Shown here: piece after piece, positions 25,012-39,283 of the stretch
Layout: each line of letters starts with the position of its first letter
How positions within the stretch are numbered: the first letter of the stretch is position 1
NCBI GenBank assembly: GCA_030407085.1
Contig: CM059587.1
Span: 102,853,001-102,917,000 of the forward strand
Length of the DNA stretch: 64,000 nucleotides
Source of the DNA: Trichopria drosophilae
Lineage: Eukaryota; Arthropoda; Insecta; Hymenoptera; Diapriidae
Direction: 5' to 3'
The notes under the pieces: model-generated
Told to the model about the DNA's origin: nothing
Database searches by the model: none
What the model saw: the letters and a program-made list of their open reading frames with translations, nothing else
Position numbers and translations under genes: made by a program

Positions 25012-25486
25012 ATTATTTCTTTTTGCATCTGTATGTTTTTGGTTTTCACCTTTTTCTGTTTTTGTGCTTTTTTATTTTTTTTTTCATTCAGTAACACAAA
25101 GTAATTATTTTTTCGGTTGGTGGACGAATTAGCTGCATACAAAATAACTACCCCAAAAGAAAGAAATCGTCAATCTATAGTTTTCCATTACCAAAAACCT
25201 CAGGTTCTGCGCTCTTAGTCTTCTCATATATGCAGATACATACTGGACAGTTGCGACAATGTGCCTCTTGCAACACGAAAGCTAACGGCGTACGTAGTAC
25301 AGGGATTTGTAACGTTTGTAATGAACCCTCGTGCTTTTCAAGTTATCACAAATAATTACTATGTGTTACTGAATGAAAAAAAAAAAAAAAAAAGAAAAAA
25401 AAAACAAAAAGCAAAAAAAATAAAAAGCACAAAAACAGAAAAAGATGAAGAAAACATACAGATTTGAAAAATAGTAAGAAACAACA
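25012..25486. repeat. Inverted repeat around the transposase C-terminus
   Basis: 25012-25112 and 25346-25486 are inverted copies. The shared landmarks are ATCTGTATGTTTT, TTTTTCTGTTTTTGTGC and CATTCAGTAACACA, next to AAGTAATTATTT. The right arm begins directly at the transposase stop codon, so the left arm is an inverted duplicate of sequence immediately 3' of the gene. Such an arrangement can arise from a snap-back or aberrant transposition event. Confidence 0.75.
25200..25355 (+). pseudogene. piggyBac-like transposase C-terminal cysteine-rich domain remnant
   Basis: Reading in the frame that ends at TAA 25353-25355, the translation contains GQLRQCASCNTKANGVRSTG followed by ICNVCNEPSCFSSYHK. 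The spacing C-x2-C, C-x2-C, C, H matches the zinc-ribbon-like cysteine-rich domain that closes piggyBac family transposases, which typically end in a CFxxYH-like tail. The DDD catalytic domain is not recognisable upstream, so only the tail survives. Its place inside an element with near-TTAA ends supports the assignment; without a search it remains a motif-level call. Confidence 0.55.
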
Positions 25487-25711
25487 ATATTATTATTATT
25501 ATTATTATTGATAATACATTTGTTTTAAGGGATGACCCCTCACAAACGGGATTCCGCTTACAGTGGATACTTGTAACATAATACTTAATACTAATTAATT
25601 GCTAATTGTTGGCGCATTACAATAACTTCGTCTAAGTAATCTACAATTTTTATAACATAAGTCGCGTGCGTCGTATTTAGCATATCTAACCAGAGCCCAT
25701 ATTCCGTAAGT

Positions 25712-25749
25712 CGTTATTACGAATAACGTCGACGTTATTCGTAATAACG
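25712..25749. repeat. Perfect 38-bp palindrome
   Basis: The palindrome is centred on GTCGAC, with half site CGTTATTACGAATAACGTC. Weaker symmetry extends it to about 25695-25766 (GCCCATATTCCGTAAGT against ACTTACAGAATACGGGC-type sequence). It lies just beyond the last codons of the minus-strand non-LTR fragment. It could be the terminus of a tiny palindromic MITE. Confidence 0.9.
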
Positions 25750-25751
25750 AG

Positions 25752-26690
25752 TTACAGAATACGGGCACTGGGCTCGGTTCGGGCAGCGTCTCCTTGTTGA
25801 ATTAAAGGAAAGTACTTGTTTCGTATATCAGAATAAATAGGACATACAACCAAAATATGAAATAAGTCATCTACATCTTCGTTTGAACAGCGACAGCTAC
25901 CCAAGGATAACTTCAAGTATCGTTCCTTTATTCTTAAATTATTACATCTATAGTTAGAGAGACGAAGTTGTGCAAAAGACCTTTTGTAAGAAAGTGGAAT
26001 CGACGAACGCAGGTATGAAGCCGTTTCTAAAGTGTTTCCCAATCGCAAGTGCGGATATAAAAACAAGCTTGTTGAATTTGCGCAGTTTATTTTGTCGCTT
26101 CTAGTAAGATGTGACTCAAATTCCCATAAAGCTGTATTGATGTTACAAGGGTTGAATATTTTAACATACTGTCTCCAGAGATTGGGGCAATTGGTTACTT
26201 CGTAAAATGCTTTCAGGTCTATAAAAAAATTGTTTCTACACTCTGGGTGCTCAGTTGCGATTTGAGCGAGTTTTAATGCACAGAGCTTAGGGTATCGGGA
26301 GTCATCCATTGCCTAGACCTTAGCAAGCCATTTTAAAGAATTTTGAAGAATCATGAATGACAGAGGTAGGATTCCCGTCTCATTACGTACAGCGTAATTT
26401 GGAGTATTTTTGGGCAGATATAAAAGTTTTTTGAAAAAAGAAAGTTGGGTTTTTTCGATCAGTTCTATTTGTTTTAGACTCCAGATAGGTGCCCCGTACA
26501 TTAAAACACTCGCTATAAGAGTCTTAAATATAGTAATAAAGGCATTCCAGTTCATTATCTTGGAACTATAAATAAGTTTTAGCGATGAAGCAATTGCTGC
26601 ATTCGCAGAGCAGACTTGCTTTTTTACAGTTGGAAGAAAGGAGCACGATTCCGAAAATATTACACCAAGATAGTTATATAAAAAACAACA
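25752..26690 (-). pseudogene. Non-LTR retrotransposon ORF2 C-terminal fragment, one in-frame stop
   Basis: On the minus strand, the segment from about 26690 to 26313 encodes the post-RT region (YLGVIFSES, then VLMYGAPIW, EKTQLSFFKKLL and RNETGILPL). It stops at TAG 26315-26313. The same frame resumes after one codon and continues to 25752 with the C-terminal CCHC knuckle (CRCSNEDVDDLFHILVVCPI). A single nonsense codon therefore separates two halves of one protein. RT motifs are absent, so the copy is 5'-truncated. The layout fits the Jockey/I/R1 group; the clade is not resolved. It is nested in the piggyBac-type element. Confidence 0.75.
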
Positions 26691-26984
26691 ATAAATAATA
26701 CCAAAAAAGCAAAAAATAATTAAAAAAAACACAAAAAAAAAATGGAAATAGAGTCCGCTACGTCCTTGTCCAGGTCTCCGGTTTGGGCTGGACACACCGG
26801 ATATTTTAATCTTTTCACCATAATGACCATTGATTTCATGCGAATTTGGTCCTCAATATCGGATGCGCCACCTTGAATTTTGAAAATCTGAGTCCGGATT
26901 CTTGATCAGCGACCCCAAAACCCCGTGAGTAACCGGTTTCAGACGTTCTCCGGGAAGAGAAAAATGTATGCTTCAAAGGGTCAA

Positions 26985-28570
26985 CATAGGTTTCATGCTA
27001 AAAAAGAAATTTAGTTCATCATCGTTATAAGAGAAAAGTAACATTTGTCTGTGACAAAACAGATTAAATACAGACATAATATAATTAAATATATATAATA
27101 CAGGTTAGTCGAATATCAGCTGGAAGTTAATAATTACTATAGTAAGTTTCAAGCCAATCCGATTTTAGTATTGCTTTCCACGGATGCTTGCATTCCTCGT
27201 TATTTTGACTGAAATATCAAACATAAGTTAGGGATACTCACTAAATTCAGATGCACCGAAATTCACTCGAAACTTTTGGTTCTTAACGAAAAAAGATATT
27301 TTTTTTATACTTGAACCCCTCCCCTTCTTTTAAAGGGACTGAACAAATTAAAATTTTTCTTTTTAATATTTTCTTGTTTATTGCCAACAAATTAATTCTA
27401 ATTAATATGTTGGATAGTAACTAAACTAGCTGTTTAATTATATAACCAGAATTTTGACTATCAACGAATTTTTGGTTATTATAAATCATTACGTTGGGTT
27501 ACTAAACATTGTCCTTAAAAAAGACAATTATTAGTTTAAATTTAGTGTATCGCTTCTCGATGAATTGGAACTATGTAGGATAGTAACATTAAGTTTGATA
27601 AATGTATTATGATGTTCGTAATGCTCTGTAACAAATGCCTGTGTTTTGCTCGGGACTCCCGATTCACGAGCAATAGTTATTTCAAAGTTTGCTTCTGAAG
27701 CTAATTGTTGTCTCCATTAGTGGTTATACTGGTTGTTGGACTAAAATGTACGTTTTGGTTCCCGACTGCACTTCAATAAATAATATCATAGGTCAATGTC
27801 ATTCATATGCTAACCATCTCCAATTATACAAAATCCCATACTCCAATAGTAATAACAAAAATAAAAACTCCCTTGCTATAAACTTTACAAATTCAAAATC
27901 TCATTGAACTAAAATTGTCTTTAATACTAACATTAGGGATACTATAAAACTATTAAACACCATTATGATATCCCTTAAGTTAGACTTTGAGTAACTTTAG
28001 ATTAAGGAAAGACCTTAAGATTTTTAGCGTTATGCACAATTATTCGAAATAATGCACCTAATTCAGTTTATTCTCTTGCCGGGTTTGGTTTACAACCTAA
28101 ATACTAATAGGAGTGTAGCTAAGGTATACATTTAGCCAATCGATCGGTTTAATCCTATCAATTAATTGTTTCGTAATTTCAACTTCTCGGTCCAGGTTCT
28201 TCGATTTTGCTGAAATGTTACTAGTGTTTTCTACATCGAAAAATACATGTCCAGGTACAATTTCAAGTCCTTATCTCTTGTAGAAGTCTCACAATGTTCA
28301 ATTTGATAAAATTTGATATTTTTTAAATTAAATTTTTCCTAAATACTTTTCGAATTTGAAAACACGAGTAAACTTTCAGACAAATCGAAAAACCTCGATC
28401 GCGAAGTTTTATATTTTAATATGGAATGCCCCTAATCGTTTAGTTATACACTCAAAATCATACCTCGTTCGACAGAAAATTCAATATGTATTTCTTTCTA
28501 TACCTTGATATAAAATGATTCGATTCCCAACTATTATTAACATGCTTTAATTTAGATGAATATCCTGCAC
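26985..28570. other. AT-rich non-coding stretch
   Basis: No gene seen. The 72-residue frame at 27689-27907 becomes Asn/Lys-rich and is not recognisable. Confidence 0.4.
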
Positions 28571-28662
28571 TTATCAAATGAAAATGTAAAAGTCACGTTG
28601 TAATCATGTTGTAAAAAACGTTGTAAAAACACCTATCAAATGAAAATGTAAAAGTCACGTTG
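28571..28662 (+). repeat. 30-bp direct duplication, 62-bp period
   Basis: 28571-28600 and 28633-28662 share TATCAAATGAAAATGTAAAA and AGTCACGTTG, with one mismatch at the second base. The intervening 32 bp is rich in GTTGTAAAAA. It appears to be a small tandem duplication. Confidence 0.8.
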
Positions 28663-29481
28663 AATATATTGAATTCGCGAGGCAAATTTCGTATATTTGC
28701 TTTAGAAAGTTTGAGTAATAAATTTTCAAAAATTGAATTTCTTTAATAATATAAAATATTATTAAAACATATAATATACCTATAGCAAAATTTCTCTTTA
28801 CAAGAATTTATCTATGAATATTTTGTAAACGTTAACTTGCAGGTTGTGAAAACCTTAATAATAATGTACTTGAAATGTTGCTCTAGTTTAATTAGAAATT
28901 GTTTTCACTGTAAGTAAAGTAATTAGTTAAAATTACATTAAATATAAAGTCGAATTTGTTGAATTCATTCACCTTTAGCTAATTCCAATAGAGAAAGTAA
29001 GAATAACTATTAGAAATTTGCAATTAACTTTTCGTGATATTTGATTTGTTATTACATACATATTTGAATAATCAATAATGAACACGTTACTAAAACAGTA
29101 AGGTAACTTGGAATATATTTCCAGCAGTAAATTTCATTGATGTCAACCTGAAGAATTGATCGCTCAATGTTGGAAGCCTTAACAGGCAACACCCATAAAT
29201 ATTATCGTTACTATATGTTTCTTACCAACCTCTTTATCATAGCGTTAATTACAGTATATGCTTAATTCAGTCAATAACATTGTAAATAATTGTAAATACG
29301 GTGCGTGCATTTTTTAATTATTATAATTTGTCTATTGTACTTATTATAAATGATTTTTTTAATTTAATAAACTTCGATTTGAACCTGCATATTTCTTGTT
29401 ACATTTTTTTATTTAAGTTACTTGACAGTAATTCCGTCAGTGAACAATTAGCGATCTGAGAACTCGTTACTGAAGTGTTCT
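28663..29481. other. AT-rich non-coding stretch
   Basis: No gene or defined repeat seen. Confidence 0.4.
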
Positions 29482-31816
29482 CATAAGGAATATATGATAG
29501 ATATTTATTATGCTTCACAATAATGTGCTTACATAGTACTTCCTTTGTACAATACTTGATTCCACATTACATTTACCGCGGTTACGCAATACATGAATCA
29601 AACAAACATACAAACACAACAATTACTTAATAATTTACACACACTGTCTCTCTCTTTCTTCTTACTAGTTCTATCATCTCCATCCATCCAATTCCCCTAC
29701 CATCCTCATTTAATACATCGATACCTCTTTCTCCTTTCTCCCTCACATACTCGCAGTTGTTTCTTAAATGTTCGACATTCTCTCTCTCCCTCTCGCACAA
29801 TCTACACTTTCTCTCGTCCTCCTCCATCCAGTACCTATTCCCCCTCTCCTCGTTCCCGCATCTCCACCTCGCTATTCTCACCAATCTTTTCCCCTCATTT
29901 CTCTTACAGATTCGTACATACGTTGGTACCCAACTCACCCTTTCATAACTCACACATGACCTAGACGCTCTCACTTTCTCCCCTCTCTCTTGTTCATCCA
30001 CTTCTATATCTCTTTCCCTCAAACGCTCCCATTTATTCTCTCCCCATTCATTCAAAGCTTCCTCACTCATACCTCCATAAATGATTCCCCCTCTCAACAC
30101 TCTCTCTCGTCCATTCACTCTTATTATTTTCTCTTTCATCCTTCCTTTTTCTCCAACATGCATTTCAACCCGAACTCCCCTCCTCCTCCTTTCTCCAGTT
30201 TTTCCTCAAACCTTCCCGCCCTCCACCTTGTTTCCACCCTCAATTTATTTCTTTTCAACTCTTCTCTCACTATATACCCCGGTGTTATTCTTTCCAGCCC
30301 TAAAATCCACTTGAGGTATTTTTCTTGCAGCCCTTCCACCTCCTTCAATTTTTTGTATCTCCATATCTCCACTCCATAAAATAAAATCCCTTTCACTATA
30401 CTGTCAAAGAGTTTTAACCTCCACCTTATATCCCCTTGAAATTTCCTCTCTCCGTATCTCCATACCCATCCCATTGCCACCCTAGCTTTCTCAACATTTC
30501 TCTCCCATGTTCATTTTCCCCTCCATGCCTAGTTACCACATACCCTAAATATTTGTATTCCTTCACTTCCTCTATTCTTTCTCTTCCCCACCACCAAAAT
30601 CGTTCCTTCTCCCTCCCTCCCTTATTTTTAAAAACCATCACTTTTGATTTCTCCACACTCAATTCGAGCTTTTTTCCTTCCATATATCTTTTTACTCCCC
30701 TTATCATGTCTCTTAATCCTTCCTCTTCCTCTGCCAGTCACACAATATCATCCGCATATTCTATTGACCTTATCTGATCATTTCCTACCCTAATCCTCCC
30801 CTTCCTTTCTTCAGCTCCTCTTCAATATCCGCCAAATATATGTTAATCAGGGTCGGACTCATCGGACAGCCCTGTCTTACCCCCTTCTCTACCCAGAATT
30901 CCCTTGATATTTTATCTCCTACCTTCACAACACATCTAGTCTCTACGTATACCTCCCTAACTCTATCTATTAACCTCTCGCTTATCCCTCTCTTCCTCAT
31001 CATACCCCACAACAACTCTCTATCCACTCTATCAAAAGCTGCCTTTAGATCCATGAAAAATGCCCACACTTTCTTTTTTTCTTTCAACCTCCTTCCCACT
31101 ACATGCTTCAGGATCTTAACATTTTCCACGGTCCCTCTTCCTTTCCTAAATCCAGCCTGCGTCCTGCACCACCCTCCCTTCTCATCCAGCTCTTTTATTA
31201 ATCTTTTGTTCAGGATGTTCGCATATATTTTGTACCCCGTACTTGTCATCATTACCCCTCTATAGTTTCCAGGCTCTTTTCTCTCTCCTCTCTTCCAAAT
31301 CGGTACCACCGCTCCCACTCTCTATCTCTCCGGGAAACCTTCCCCTTCCCATACCCTTTTCAACATCTCCCCTAATCTTTTCCCAACCCTTTCCCCGCCC
31401 TCCTTCCATGCCTCATTTCTAATGCCATCCAGTCCAGCTGCTTTGCCCTTTTTTAATCTTTTTATTTCATTTTCTACCTCTTCCATTTTTATCTCATCTC
31501 CTACCCTATTTACTTCCCTTCTTTTGCTCCCCTCTGCTTTCATCTCCATTTGAATTTCTTTACTTACCCCCTCTCTTTTCTTTCTCCCTCTGTTTATAAA
31601 TCTCCAGGCATCCACTTCCGTCCTTATCTTTTCCACTTCCTTCTCCTCCCGCATTTTTTGATCCTCCTCTTTCTTTCCACACAACTCCCTGTACTCTCTT
31701 CTACTTCTTAAGAATTCCTCATACCTTTCTTCAACTTCTTCTTTCCTGTACCTTCTTCTCGCTCTATGCATCTCTCTCTTTTTTTCTTCACATTCTGCTC
31801 CACATAAGGAATATAT
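29482..31816 (-). mobile_element. Non-LTR retrotransposon with 14-bp target duplication
   Basis: CATAAGGAATATAT occurs at 29482-29495 and again at 31803-31816, bracketing the element (29496-31802) as a target-site duplication. On the minus strand the 3' end contains AATAAA and lacks a poly(A) tail. The 5' end is truncated just upstream of the pre-RT region, the usual outcome of incomplete reverse transcription. The coding strand is extremely purine-rich, so the plus strand is a run of C and T for about 2 kb. The chance plus-strand frames there are rejected. Confidence 0.85.
29627..31800 (-). pseudogene. Non-LTR retrotransposon ORF2 (RT + CCHC), nonsense and frameshift mutations
   Basis: The minus-strand pieces join in order. 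(a) 31800-31322 is the pre-RT region, rich in Glu/Arg/Lys, with KKGKAAGLDGIRNEAWKEGG, ending at TAG (31324-31322). (b) 31318-30785 is the same frame two codons on, with GNYRGVMMTSTGYKIYANIL, FFMDLKAAFDRVD (motif A) and GVRQGCPMSP (motif B). (c) After a frameshift near 30790, YADDIV (codons at 30758-30747 for YADD) is followed by TGA at 30740-30738. (d) The chain continues through 30707-30426 (EYKYLGYVVT), 30480-30136 (VKGILFYGVEIW) and 30163-29627 after further frameshifts. It ends with a CCHC knuckle (CRLCERERENVEHLRNNC). The active-site motifs persist, but at least two stops and three frameshifts make it a pseudogene. The clade within the I/Jockey/R1 group is uncertain. Confidence 0.85.
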
Positions 31817-35280
<3,464 letters not shown>

Positions 35281-35312
35281 GTTACAACTTAGCAATAAAT
35301 AGAGAAAGACGT

Positions 35313-35603
35313 TTGCGCAGAAAACTCGATAAATTAAAATCAGTAACTGATGAAAAGAATCGAAAAATAAAGTTTTGGCAAAATAAATATTATAGATTAC
35401 TCGATAAACAAAATAAGAAAGAAGATGGCATGGAGATAATGAACAATGTTAAAAGAATTGAAAATGCAGGAAAATCGGCTGTCAGAAGTAGATTAATTCA
35501 ACACGAGGTACAAAACAAACAATTGTTGCATCGAAAAAATCAATTATTTACTTACAATAAAAAAATTGTTATTGTGTTACATGAAAAAAATTTGTTTCGT
35601 TAA
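35313..35603 (+). other. Lys-rich open frame, 96 codons, unrecognised
   Basis: The ATG at 35313 lies in a frame already open from 35281, directly after the GA array. The product would be very Lys/Arg/Asn-rich, beginning MRRKLDKLKSVTDEKNRKIK, with a heptad-like pattern suggesting a coiled coil over about residues 1-35. A later part (RSRLIQHEVQNKQLLHRKNQ) vaguely recalls coiled-coil proteins carried by some insect transposons; this is a weak impression. The AT-rich codon use matches random open sequence as well. It may be an exon, a transposon ORF remnant or chance. Confidence 0.25.
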
Positions 35604-37979
35604 AATTGTACAACTACCGTTCTTTATTACATACCAAACTTAAAAATGTGTGCCTTGCTCTTTTTTTCATTCTTTTATATGCTATAGATGAAGAAAAAAG
35701 GTTAAAAATATTTTAATTTTTTAAATTTCGTATTACTACTTTTTATCAATTAACATTTGAAAAAAATGAGTGGTACAGAATTTTTCGAACTATTTAAACG
35801 CATATAAACGTAAAAAAAAGTTTGGTTAGTATGCCTTAAAAATTTATTTTTATTTTTTCTGAAGTGAAAAAAGAAAAGTTTCAGAGATATGCCCATATGC
35901 ATCTTACAGTTCGAAACATAAGCTTTTAAAAGAGAAAATACGTCCATGATGAACTCTTGGAAACATTGGAAATTGATAATAATAATATATTTTTTAGTTA
36001 ATACCGTAGAGAAAATTTTTATTTCCTTCGGACCCATAGATGTGATAAATAGATAGAGTTGTCAATTTTGCAGAGGTTTTTTATGGTGGTGAATTTTGCA
36101 TTTGTTTATTAAAAAATTACCAATCACAGTATATACGTTATTTTTTTAACACTCCGGGAGTAGATTTCGACTTTGCGCCCTGCAGTAAAATATTCGGGCG
36201 CAAATTATCGAGTCCCATGTCCGTCGTATTAAAAAATATCGTATGCAACACGGGCGAAATATCAATCTTCGAATAGCGTGATCATGCGCCTCGCTTCGCT
36301 AGTATGGCAAACTTCGCACTCGGCGAAGATCCGTAACTATTAAACCATTTTAAAGGATTTTTCGTAATTTTGTACGACTTTCTGAGTTACGAATTTCGCA
36401 TTTATTTATAAAAAATTGTTAAACTGTTTATAAAAAAAGGAAAAGGACAGCGTATCACTCTACGTTATTTTGTAGTTCATGCTAGAATCTCAAACAAAAC
36501 AAGTGAATTTTTACGGACGGAATGATGAACTTCATACTTCTTGTATCAAAATGATGAAATGAACTTTTGTATGTCAAGTATAATCCAACATGTAACTTTC
36601 TCATATAGTTTGACCAAAAAATTTATAAGATATTGAAAAGTTCGTAATCAAAGACACTAAAAACCCTTTGAAAAGTCTGAACATTTATATTATACGTACG
36701 ATTTATAGTCCTTGGAATTTGTTGTTTCGCAATATACCTTAGTTTGCAGTTATTTTATGTAGAGTTGATAATTTACTTACTGTCTATGCACTCGAAAGCG
36801 ATGTAAGTAAATATTTTACGTGAAATGTTAAAAACTTCTGATTATTTTACAGACAATACCTAATTTTTAGATATGAAATTAAATCAAAATAAAAATTGTT
36901 TGGGTTACTTTTCTTGTAAAGAACATTTAGTAGAACCGTCGTGAACTGTCTCATGATCTATATTCCATTTGGGTAAAATAGCTTCGAATTACCTCTAAGA
37001 GTATACAGAGCAAAAGATTCGCAAGACAGACGAGACTGACGATAAATTTAAAATTCAAATGACTGCCTAATGGAACGTGCACTTTCACAATTTTACACGT
37101 ACCATACCTATACTTCACGAGGAAAGCCGAACAACTGAAGTACTTATTCCTTCGCTTTGCAATACGTAAAAGGCAGAATCTTGAGCTTCCTAGGATATTA
37201 GGATCATTAGTGAACGAACGTTTAGAGAAACAGACGGTGCATCGAAGTGCATTACATTCCGTCTTTAAAATTGATTGAGGGGTTTCTCCGAAGGATATGT
37301 AATAAAAACGTCAGAATCTGGGTATATATATTTCGGAAATAATATTGTAAAAAAAGTGTATATTACTGGTAATTATTTAATTAAAAGTTGAATGTGTATT
37401 GAACCCTTCAGTCTAAATTAAGTATCATTTGGTAACTGTGACGTACAAAATTAATTGTTAACAAAAATTACCATATTTCGTTATTGGTCCGTCGTGAGAC
37501 CTTCTACATTCGCGCGTTTTTACGTTCACGTCTACGTTTGCGATGTATAAATAGTGCTCATCTACTAGTGCTAGATAATCATGTTCGTTAAAATTATACA
37601 CGGGTTATAAACCCAAAGTAAATTAAACAATCTTTCAGCAGTCTTATGACAGCCCCGCGTGGAAATTTTTGGTATGGCAGCAGTATGGCTTTGGTATTGG
37701 GAAGAGTATGGCTATGATATGGTTGTTATATGCCGTTTTTGTGGGTCAAAGATATGGGATCAGTCGGGCTTATGGCCGCTTCCCGTACTTTCGCCAAACA
37801 AATTCCAGACGGGCGCAGGCGAATCCAAGACATTATTCTGATGTAAAAAATTAGTACATTTATTTTATTACATTTTTTTTTATTTATAAATGTTGTATAT
37901 CAATGTCTCTCACTAGTTATTGAATTTTTACCTATTTTCTTACAATAATTATTGATGCTCGCAAATAAATTAAAAAAAC
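35604..37979. other. Mostly AT-rich non-coding stretch
   Basis: No gene seen. 36150-36340 is GC-richer (CGCCCTGCAG, GCGCCTCGCTTCGCTAG, TCGGCGAAGATCCG) and may be a repeat relic. 37660-37830 contains several TATGG words (GGTATGG, CAGTATGG, GAGTATGG, GATATGG) spaced about 11-18 bp. The two overlapping 60-codon frames there are not convincing. Confidence 0.35.
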
Positions 37980-38064
37980 CTTTCGGTCGGGTGGGATTTG
38001 AACTTTCGACCCTAACGTTGCAAAGCATGCACGCTAACCACTATACGCTACGATCTATGTTACG
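37980..38064 (-). other. tRNA-like sequence (tRNA-derived SINE head or tRNA pseudogene)
   Basis: On the minus strand TAGCGTATAGTGGTTAGCGTGC resembles an RNA polymerase III A box, and AGTTCAAATCC resembles a B box about 35 bp later, followed by CACCCGACC. The spacing and the TAGTGGTTAGCG core are typical of tRNA genes. However, the acceptor stem does not close and the anticodon arm pairs poorly, so a functional tRNA is unlikely. Confidence 0.5.
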
Positions 38065-38677
38065 AAATAAAATTTCGGAACTTGTATATTAAGATCGTAG
38101 ATACTCATTTTTTTATGTACACATGCTTCCCGTGTCCCTGGGCGTTATTCAAGATAATTAAATATTTTGAAAATGTTGTGTTTTGCATATTTGCAAAATC
38201 TGTTTGCGGATTGGTATTTATTTGCTCGAGTCTGTATCGCTGTAATGAGTCACCTCTCAGAAATTAGTCAAATTTTGCATATCGTTATCTCCTGATGACA
38301 TAAAATATGGTGGGAAATATTATTTTCCCGATTGCAAAATTTTAAAAGTTATGAATAATGAAAATTTTTTTTACTTTTTAATTAATAATTTTATAACTTT
38401 TTTCATTCATGTTGAATAAAAAAAAATCTATAACAAAAGTTATTCCAAAATATTTTATTATGAATTGATTTACGACATAAAAAAAACATGATTTCGTACT
38501 ATTTATTTAACAATTTATTTTCGTTATTCAATCCGGCACTTGAATTAATATATTTTATTTAAAAATGATTCAATTACTACTAAATTACCAGTTAATGAAT
38601 TTCGACGTTACAAGAAATTGGAATATTTTCAGAGAATCAGCGGTTGAAACTGCAGTATCCGAGTTTGGGGAAAAAAT
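38065..38677. other. AT-rich non-coding stretch
   Basis: No gene seen. Confidence 0.4.
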
Positions 38678-38905
38678 TTAAAAGCAATCAATATTTAAAC
38701 AAATATAGTGTAGTATAACAATCTTCTTCCACGTTATAGTCATTTTTATTTTTGACAGCACTCTTGAGCAGGGAGCTATGAAACCTAGAATCTTCTCCGA
38801 TTCTAGAAGACGTTCGTTTATTATCAAAAATGAAAGACTTTCAGAATGATACCCTATATGCTCCATTTGTACAAGATGCTGAGCAAGAATCAAAACTTAC
38901 TTTTT
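38678..38905 (-). pseudogene. Unrecognised multi-copy family, copy A (fragment)
   Basis: The minus-strand frame encodes LAQHLVQMEHIGYHSESLSF, then IINERLLESEKILGFIAPCS and RVLSKIKM. This aligns residue by residue with copy B (38980-39278) and copy C (55830-56246). The shared pattern is HLxQxExxGxQSExLxFLIxxQxFExSxKILxxIAxCSRxLxKxK, described here as spaced key residues. After KIKMT the homology ends and the frame runs into unrelated AT-rich codons. Upstream (higher coordinates) homology fades just before LAQHL. The function is unknown and no catalytic or nucleic-acid-binding motif is visible. Confidence 0.6.
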
Positions 38906-38979
38906 ATTAATAAGTCAACAAATTTCGTAGAATGTATATCTAGTTGGCAACAAACAATTATAACATATATACATATTTG

Positions 38980-39279
38980 TTAAAAAATTCTTACAATAGC
39001 TAGACGCGTTAAATTTACATTATAATACTGAAACTGCGATTTATGTTTTGTACGGTCGAAGTATTCGGCTACTTCATCCTTTACAAGCCACTGGACATCA
39101 GCGGCCTCTGGAGATAATAACCTACATAGGTTATTACCTGCAGTCGGCAAAGTTATTTCCAGTTTGGAAAGCTCCCTGGAGCAGGCATCTACCTTTTCAG
39201 ATCCTACAAAATTCTGGTCCACTATCAAATAGAGAAGACTTTCGGACTGATGTTCAATCAGCTCCATTTCTAAAAGGTG
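38980..39279 (-). pseudogene. Unrecognised multi-copy family, copy B (cut at TTAA by a piggyBac-type repeat)
   Basis: The minus-strand frame contains MELIEHQSESLLYLIVDQNF, ACSRELSKLEITLPTAGNNL, AADVQWLVKDEVAEYFD and TKHKSQFQYY. These correspond to LELVGHQSE, ACSREICKMK, AADGKWLLQNEVTDYF and KKHESHFPIY of copy C. The frame ends earlier than copy C's. At 39280-39283 a TTAA and CCCTTTGAGACCC begin, exactly where copy C has GGTTAAACACC, so a piggyBac-type repeat seems to have inserted at the native TTAA. The 3' flank (ACGCGTC, TTGTAAGAA, TTTTTTAACAAAT) also matches that of copy C, so an untranslated region is shared. Confidence 0.6.
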
Positions 39280-39283
39280 TTAA

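Larger units (their letters stand above)
24542..26984. mobile_element. Decayed piggyBac-type element with nested insertions
   Basis: The left end reads CTAA-CCCTTTGCGGCATGG (24542 on). The right end, read inward on the minus strand, is TTGA-CCCTTTGAAGCATAC (26984 back). Both are one base away from the TTAA-CCCTTT found cleanly at 63172. Subterminal copies of the motif GGTCGCAGATTACGAATCCG lie at 24822-24841 (plus) and about 26895-26930 (minus). The interior holds a cysteine-rich transposase C-terminus (25200-25355), an inverted repeat (25012-25112 and 25346-25486), a non-LTR fragment (25752-26690) and a palindrome. TTAA targets and CCC-type termini are characteristic of the piggyBac superfamily. 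Confidence 0.6.

Noticed and set aside
24880..25104. 74-codon plus-strand frame
   Set aside because: The first third comes from the dispersed repeat motif and the rest from a T-rich inverted-repeat arm.
29593..31265. Several plus-strand Ser/Leu/Pro-rich frames of 60-140 codons
   Set aside because: They are antisense to the purine-rich non-LTR retrotransposon frame, whose minus-strand motifs are clear.
37980..38064. Functional tRNA gene
   Set aside because: The A and B boxes are present, but the acceptor stem cannot pair and the anticodon stem is poor.
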